A stretch of 36,220 bases of DNA from Candidatus Binataceae bacterium (GTDB lineage: Bacteria > Desulfobacterota > Binatia > Binatales > Binataceae), in NCBI GenBank assembly GCA_024281015.1, contig JAMXLL010000165.1:1-36220 (forward strand). The letters run 5' to 3'. Each line of letters opens with the position of its first letter. The first letter of the stretch is position 1. The notes under the pieces were generated by a model. It was not told the origin of the DNA. It made no database searches and worked only from the letters and a program-made list of their open reading frames with translations. The position numbers were made by a program, and so were the translations under genes. Of the stretch, positions 31,516-36,220 are shown piece after piece.

Positions 31516-33723
31516 TTACTTGGTATCGAACTCGAAGATAATCTGGCGGGGTGGATTGCCCTCGGCGCTGTGGAGCCGTTCGAGGCACATCTCGATAACG
31601 TGGTCCTGAGGCCATTCGCGCTGCAAGCTGCGCAAGTCGGCTTCCGGGGATTGACCTTGCCGTAGCAGCGCCAGGGCGTCGCTGAAACGGCGATAGCGGG
31701 CCGGGTCGACGCTGTCGCTCTGATGGCCGGCGATCTCGACTACCGGCACGAGTTGATCCTTGCCCTTTACCTTGACCAGGCCAATCTGGCGGGCCACGTA
31801 GTCGCCTGCGGCTTCATCGTAGGTCTGTTGATTGACCAGGATGTTCACCTTGAACTGCCGGGTCAGCCCTTCAAGCCGCGAGGCCAGATTGACCGTATCG
31901 CCAATCACTGAGTAATCAAATTTTTTCTCGCCGCCGAAGTTTCCCACGATCACGTCGCCGGTGGCGATGCCGATGCCGATTTGAATATCACTGAAGCGAC
32001 GGTCACTCGCCGCCAGCTTTCGCAGTTCAGCCTGCATACTGATTGCGCTGTTGATCGCGTCGCGGGCTGGATTCTTCGCCGGCAAAGGCGCCCCCCAGAA
32101 CGCCATGATGCCGTCCCCCATCAATTTGTCGACTACGCCTCCCGTTTCGAAAATTATATTAGTCATTGCCGTCATATAAGTATTAAGCAAGGCAACCAGG
32201 GGTTCGGGTTCGGAGCGCTCGGCGCGCGAAGTAAACCCCATGATGTCAGCGAACAGGATACTCAGATGGCGCCGCTCGCCGCCCAGCTTCAATGTGCTCG
32301 AATCCTGCATGAGCGTGGCCACATAATCGGGATGAACATAGAGCTCGAAGGCTGAACGGATGAACCGCTTTTCCTTGCCCTCAGCGAAGTAGCGATAACT
32401 GACCACCATTAAATATGTCGCGAGCAAAGTGGCGAGGGGAAAGATTACCCCGAGCAGGCGTCCGTGAGAGGACAATTGCCAACTCGCATAGGCGATATAA
32501 GCACCCGCCAGTGCCATCATCACCACGGCACTGGAAAACGCGGTCATAAATGCTGCAGCAGTCGCTGCGGCTGCACCCATCAGCCACGCACTGAACCGTT
32601 CGACCGCGGTGAGATACATCGAATTTGAGATGAAGTCCCCGGCGAGCACATTGTCGATTGCGGTCGCTTGAAACTCGACGCCGGGAAAATCGCCTCCCAC
32701 CGCTGCGACAATCCGATCCCCGATAGCGTGTGCAGTCAGGCCAACCAGCACCACCTTGTGCGCGAGCCTGGCAGCGGGGACCCGGCGAGCCAGGATATCT
32801 GCGATTGAGACCCGGGGCATGGCGCCCGGCTCGCCACGTAAGCGTACCATCATATCGCCCGACTGGCTGACGGGAATCTCCAGAGTGCCAATCTCGACGC
32901 CGCTTACTCCATCGGCATCAAACCGCAATGTCAGTGGAGGCCGCCCGAGGTAGGCATCAGCCATCGCGAGGAACAACGGGACGCAATAGCGTCGGTCGAA
33001 TCTGATGACAATTGGCTCCGTGCGCGCAACGCCGTCTGAGTCGTCATCGATATCGACATAACCCGTGCCGCGGGCAGCGCTGTTCAACAGCTGGATCGGC
33101 GGCAAATAGCCGGTCGCGACGTATGTTTGCTGCCGCGCGCCAGGGGCTCTGATTGTCAGATTGTAGCCGACCGGCCACGGCTGAAGCAGGCTGGTGCGAA
33201 ACGAGCCAATTTCTGCTCCGGTCGCTTCATGAAACATGTGGCTGCGGAAGAAGTAACCCAGGTAGGTCGAACCCTGCTGCTGCATCGCCTGCGCGAATGC
33301 CAGATCATTGCTGCTTCTGAGCGCGTTCTGCACCACGGTCTCGCCAATGCCGGCCTCTCTGAGGCGGTGTACGACTTCTTGTTGTTCGAGGTCGCCCGGG
33401 TCGTTCTCACTGAACGCTACATCGAAGCCAATTACCGCTACTTCATATTCGCGCAAGACTGTCACGAGCCGGGCTTGCACGCTGCGCGGCCAGGGAAATC
33501 GGCCTAGCTCAGCAATGCTCTTGTCGTCGATAGCGGCGATTACAACGTTGCCAGTTGGTCTATCTATGGCACCGCGATAGAGCCGCAAGTCAGATGTCTT
33601 GAGGTCAGCCCACTCAAATACCCGTGGATAATATTGTTTTAATGCGGTAACTGTGGCGGTCGTAATCAGGCCGAAAATGATCGTTAAGGCGCGCATCCAG
33701 CGTTGGTTGGCTACCCGTCGCAT
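31516..33723 (-). CDS. CHASE2-adenylate cyclase, class III
   Basis: The 735-residue protein has an N-terminal helix (about 12-28), an extracytoplasmic CHASE2 sensor domain at about 40-370 (DIDDDSDGVARTEPIVIRFD is its core motif), and three membrane helices at about 375-445. A short linker (FELYVHPDYVATLM) leads to a class III cyclase domain at about 485-640. Metal-binding D493 (LFADIMGFTS) and D537 (KLMGDGIMAFWG), K533, then D609, N612 and R616 in VIGDTVNLASRLE are all present, so it should make cAMP. The tail (from 670) is helical. The sensed signal is unknown, and no cAMP receptor lies here. The ATG has only a weak ribosome binding site. Confidence 0.94.
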   Translation of the reverse strand: MRRVANQRWMRALTIIFGLITTATVTALKQYYPRVFEWADLKTSDLRLYRGAIDRPTGNVVIAAIDDKSIAELGRFPWPRSVQARLVTVLREYEVAVIGFDVAFSENDPGDLEQQEVVHRLREAGIGETVVQNALRSSNDLAFAQAMQQQGSTYLGYFFRSHMFHEATGAEIGSFRTSLLQPWPVGYNLTIRAPGARQQTYVATGYLPPIQLLNSAARGTGYVDIDDDSDGVARTEPIVIRFDRRYCVPLFLAMADAYLGRPPLTLRFDADGVSGVEIGTLEIPVSQSGDMMVRLRGEPGAMPRVSIADILARRVPAARLAHKVVLVGLTAHAIGDRIVAAVGGDFPGVEFQATAIDNVLAGDFISNSMYLTAVERFSAWLMGAAAATAAAFMTAFSSAVVMMALAGAYIAYASWQLSSHGRLLGVIFPLATLLATYLMVVSYRYFAEGKEKRFIRSAFELYVHPDYVATLMQDSSTLKLGGERRHLSILFADIMGFTSRAERSEPEPLVALLNTYMTAMTNIIFETGGVVDKLMGDGIMAFWGAPLPAKNPARDAINSAISMQAELRKLAASDRRFSDIQIGIGIATGDVIVGNFGGEKKFDYSVIGDTVNLASRLEGLTRQFKVNILVNQQTYDEAAGDYVARQIGLVKVKGKDQLVPVVEIAGHQSDSVDPARYRRFSDALALLRQGQSPEADLRSLQREWPQDHVIEMCLERLHSAEGNPPRQIIFEFDTK

Positions 33724-33785
33724 TCACCTAACCAATCGAGATTCCAATTTCGCGCTTGCCTTGACGCAGGATTTGCCGATTTCGC

Positions 33786-34220
33786 TTAGCGATCAAGAAA
33801 CTGGTGAAACCGGCCCCGGCCCATTCCTGACCCGTTGCTGTTACTCTCGCGTGCTTCCCGGATGGCCTGCATGTCTTGTTCAATTCTTTGCCGGTCCTCG
33901 GGCTTAAAGGCGCCGCTATCCAACACCGTTCGGATACTCCGCGCTGCGCGCATCGTAGCGAACCTTTCGTGATTCTGACGAGCTCGCCTCAGCTCTTTGA
34001 AGTCGTCTCGTAATTGCTCCTTCTGCGGTTCAGTTAATGTCGAGCGATCCACGCCCGCATGGAGATCGACCGCTAACTGTTCGACGTCATCCCTCAACCG
34101 TTGCTGTTGCGCGAGGCCCAGAACTGGAAGTGAAAAATAGAGCGTCAACGGAATTGCCGCCATCGCGATCAGCGATTTCCACCTCTTGATCACATCCAGG
34201 ATCCTCTCCAAATCCGTCAT
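33786..34220 (-). CDS. Small exported or anchored helical protein
   Basis: The protein of about 144 residues has one hydrophobic helix near the start (LIAMAAIPLTLYFSLPVLGL) and a charged, helical remainder: LTEPQKEQLRDDFKELRRAR, then PEDRQRIEQDMQAIREARES. The L-T-x-x-Q helix hairpin loosely resembles Spy/CpxP periplasmic chaperones and related metal-sensing proteins, but the match is weak. GAGG precedes ATG 34220; ATG 34277 in frame is an alternative start. It lies 76 bases downstream of the YceI gene on the same strand and may be co-transcribed with it. Confidence 0.6.
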   Translation of the reverse strand: MTDLERILDVIKRWKSLIAMAAIPLTLYFSLPVLGLAQQQRLRDDVEQLAVDLHAGVDRSTLTEPQKEQLRDDFKELRRARQNHERFATMRAARSIRTVLDSGAFKPEDRQRIEQDMQAIREARESNSNGSGMGRGRFHQFLDR

Positions 34221-34296
34221 ACAAGAATCCTCAGGGGGCATGCTGCGATTACTTGCGCTTTTCGGCGTGCTCATCAAATCGGGGCAAGTCCATCCC

Positions 34297-34914
34297 CTAT
34301 TGCTTAAAAATGGGAGGAGGTCCGCTCACCCTTTTCGCCTTGAGGTTCACGTTTACCTCGACACGATTGGCGATCCTGATGAAGGGAATACCGCTATTCA
34401 TCCCATAGTCTTTACGATCAAAGGCCATTGTCCCTTTGATCTCGCCGGATCCTGTCCCCTTACCAAAAACCGTCAGCGCCAGCTTCTCGGCCTTGGTCAC
34501 TCCGCGTATGGTAAAGTTGCCATCCAATTCAAAAGTATCAGGGCCGGTCTGTACAACTCTCGTCGATCTGAACGTGATATACGGATTGTTCTTTACGTCA
34601 AAAAAGTCACTGCCTTTCAGCGTGTTATTCTTGATGCTACTCCCGGTATCCACGCTGCCTGCCTGAATCCTGGCTTCCAAAACCGCTGTCGTAACATCGC
34701 GGGAAGCAAACGTTAAGGTGGCATCCCACTTGTCGAAAGTACCTTCGATGGCTATCGACGCTTGCACGTGGAACTTAATCGTGCTGGCCGCTCGTGAGAT
34801 GTCGAAGACAGGAACTTGCGCTCGGCTTAAGGACGGAAACAGCAGACACGCCAGGATACAAAAAATAGTTAGTCGCACGAAGGCACTGTTTGATCTGTTG
34901 GACCTAGTTGTCAA
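34297..34914 (-). CDS. YceI-family periplasmic protein
   Basis: This 205-residue lipocalin-like beta-barrel is exported by a signal peptide (VRLTIFCILACLLFPSLSRA). Family features are VPVFDISRAASTIKFHVQAS, GTFDKWDATLTFASRDVTTA, SSIKNNTLKGSDFFDVKNNP, and YITFRSTRVVQTG followed by GNFTIRGVTKAEKLALTVFG. YceI proteins bind long-chain isoprenoids such as polyprenyl diphosphates or quinone-like lipids. The start is uncertain: TTG 34914 gives a long n-region, and GTG 34878 gives a tight signal peptide; neither has a good ribosome binding site. Confidence 0.93.
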   Translation of the reverse strand: MTTRSNRSNSAFVRLTIFCILACLLFPSLSRAQVPVFDISRAASTIKFHVQASIAIEGTFDKWDATLTFASRDVTTAVLEARIQAGSVDTGSSIKNNTLKGSDFFDVKNNPYITFRSTRVVQTGPDTFELDGNFTIRGVTKAEKLALTVFGKGTGSGEIKGTMAFDRKDYGMNSGIPFIRIANRVEVNVNLKAKRVSGPPPIFKQ

Positions 34915-35614
34915 CCGGATGGTCCCATGCTTTTAGTCTGGCTTCGGCCGCAGCAACGGAGATTCCTGCTGTGAAGTCTGAAATCAGCTTTGGTCTTCGG
35001 CACCTCTGTTACCAGTGCTGATGCCGCTGAAATCGCCCCACCGACCGAAAGAAAAGTATGCTACCGCATGAGTCCTCGCTATACGCAAGCTGATGGCTCA
35101 TCAGAAAATTGCACTCACCAATATGGTTTAAACTTCCCACTCGCTGGCCAGTTAGAAGCATTGACCACACTCATGCAATCGCGTATGGAGATAAATTGAT
35201 CGTTACGCAGAGTTGGGGGGGTTATGCTGGCCAGAAACCGAGCCTGTAATCGAATTAGGATTCTGCGCTACACCATCCAACAAAAGAGACTGGCGATTCA
35301 CACCTTCGGAGGGCGCGGTTCTCCGATCTCATGCGCCGCCGCTTGACTAATCATTAAGCGTCCTCGTCGTTTCGTAGACTCTCCTCGGTACGTCAGAGGC
35401 GAGCGCTATCTACAAAAGTGTCCGGCCGGGTGTTGTCGTCAGTGACCTGAGGGCACTCCTAAGTTCTCGGCTTGCTCACTTCGACGATGGTGAATCGCAT
35501 GGCGGTTCGCCAGCCTTCTTGAGCCGTTAACATCCGGCACCCCTTGAACAAGACGCGAATGGTGACTTTCGATGATCCATAGCGCATGAGGTCCGATATT
35601 GGGAGCCAAAGGAA
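34915..35614. other. Intergenic stretch before the MscS gene
   Basis: About 700 bases. A plus-strand frame at 34990-35199 is open but lacks any signal. A minus-strand reading at about 35298-35400 ends in RLMISQAAAHEIGEPRPPKV and a stop, and contains the element shared with 5.2 kb. Confidence 0.4.
35296..35325 (-). repeat. Dispersed short element, copy B
   Basis: Partner of 5218-5247. The plus strand reads IHTFGGRGSP and the minus strand GEPRPPKV, followed directly by a TGA stop. The peptides are kept although six bases differ. Confidence 0.5.
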
Positions 35615-36220
35615 ATGTGGGATAAGGACTGGTCCATCGTTGCTATAAATGCCGGGTCAGCGGTTGGCGTGATCATTGCCGGCCTGCTCACACATGCGTT
35701 TGTGTTTATTGCGTTAAGCCGGATGGCAGCACGAGGCCATAACCTACTCGAGGAGTCGATCACACGCCATTGCGCCGCTCCACTTCGACTGATCTTCCCG
35801 CTGCTCGCCCTCGATATTGTAATGCCGTCTCTGAAAATTCATCCGTCGATTGATGATCTGGTTCAGCACGTAATCGCCTTATTGGTGATCGGAGGGGTGG
35901 CCTGGCTGATTAACCGCGTCATGCTAGTTGCGGAGGATATGCTCGTTGAGCGGTTTCGCCTCGACATACCCGGCAATCTCAGGGCGCGCCGGGTGCGCAC
36001 ACAGTTCGAGGTCTTCCGCAGAGTGGCATCGGTTGCGATCTTCGTAGTAACACTCGGCATCGCGCTTACAACCTTCCAGTGGGCGAGTGCACTCGGCGGA
36101 ACCGTGCTAGCCTCGGCGGGAATCGTGGGTTTGGCTTTCACCTTTACCGCCCGCCCGACGATAGAAAATCTCGTTGCCGGCCTGCAGATCGCGCTGACCG
36201 AGCCTATTCGGCTTGCAGAC
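35615..36220 (+). CDS. MscS-family mechanosensitive channel, N-terminal part
   Basis: The frame from ATG 35615 is open through the window end (202 codons, 3' end missing). It has four membrane helices: near 12-32 (AGSAVGVIIAGLLTHAFVFI), 55-70 (LRLIFPLLALDIVM), 86-104 (VIALLVIGGVAWLIN) and 141-158 (VASVAIFVVTLGIALTTF). The MscS pore helix signature follows, WASALGGTVLASAGIVGLAF, then TARPTIENLVAGLQIALTEP, which is the TM3/beta-domain junction. The channel releases solutes on hypo-osmotic shock. GGGAG lies about nine bases before the ATG. The C-terminal domain is outside the window. Confidence 0.92.
   Translation, partial: MWDKDWSIVAINAGSAVGVIIAGLLTHAFVFIALSRMAARGHNLLEESITRHCAAPLRLIFPLLALDIVMPSLKIHPSIDDLVQHVIALLVIGGVAWLINRVMLVAEDMLVERFRLDIPGNLRARRVRTQFEVFRRVASVAIFVVTLGIALTTFQWASALGGTVLASAGIVGLAFTFTARPTIENLVAGLQIALTEPIRLAD

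Noticed and set aside
34990-35199. 69-residue plus-strand frame
   Set aside because: No start signal, no similarity, uneven composition.
1-36220. CRISPR array, restriction or toxin-antitoxin defence system
   Set aside because: No regularly spaced repeats, and no Cas, nuclease or toxin-antitoxin pair could be recognised.

Overview
The window looks like a chromosomal segment of a Gram-negative soil or sediment bacterium of moderate-to-high GC. It carries outer-membrane and periplasmic functions (lipoproteins, Lgt, CtpA, YceI, DUF1329, a periplasmic multicopper oxidase), RtcB with archease, an LLM-class flavin oxidoreductase, and many small or decayed genes. The gene mix recalls uncultured deltaproteobacterial or Binatota-like genomes, but that placement is an impression. 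There is no rRNA, tRNA, prophage or CRISPR array, and nothing marks a plasmid.

Left part (1-9.5 kb): the 3' end of a serine acetyltransferase gene, a badly decayed cysteine desulfurase (sufS-like) remnant, an Rrf2 regulator with four clustered cysteines, and a PPC/DUF296 protein. Next come a 33-cysteine predicted lipoprotein with an internal repeat, an LLM-class oxidoreductase, a small ACT-like protein, a small membrane/coiled-coil protein, and a 995-residue hybrid histidine kinase.

Middle (9.5-23 kb): an accessory, eroded zone. It holds a MITE-like palindromic element, two small DNA-binding-like proteins (one with a hexapeptide duplicated inside its helix-turn-helix), a BON protein, a VOC protein, and an HU protein. 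It also has a DUF4410 lipoprotein, an IS481-type transposase remnant and several short tandem duplications. Its centre is a periplasmic group: a multicopper oxidase facing a two-gene operon of a carbonic-anhydrase-like protein and a TPR protein. The carbonic-anhydrase-like protein has lost all three zinc-binding histidines and carries an added His/Met-rich stretch, so it is probably a non-catalytic metal-handling or scaffold protein.

Right part (23-36 kb): compact housekeeping genes. rtcB-archease (RNA ligation) converges on an lgt-tlpA-ctpA envelope operon. dtd, a DUF1285 gene and trmL form a plus-strand run for tRNA quality control and modification. Beyond them lie a frameshifted small secreted protein, a DUF1329 protein, a CHASE2-adenylate cyclase, a small anchored helical protein, a YceI protein, and the start of an MscS-family channel cut by the window edge.

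The strongest candidates for something new are the ligand-less carbonic anhydrase beside the multicopper oxidase, the cysteine-rich lipoprotein, and a short element present near both ends of the window whose substitutions are almost all silent.
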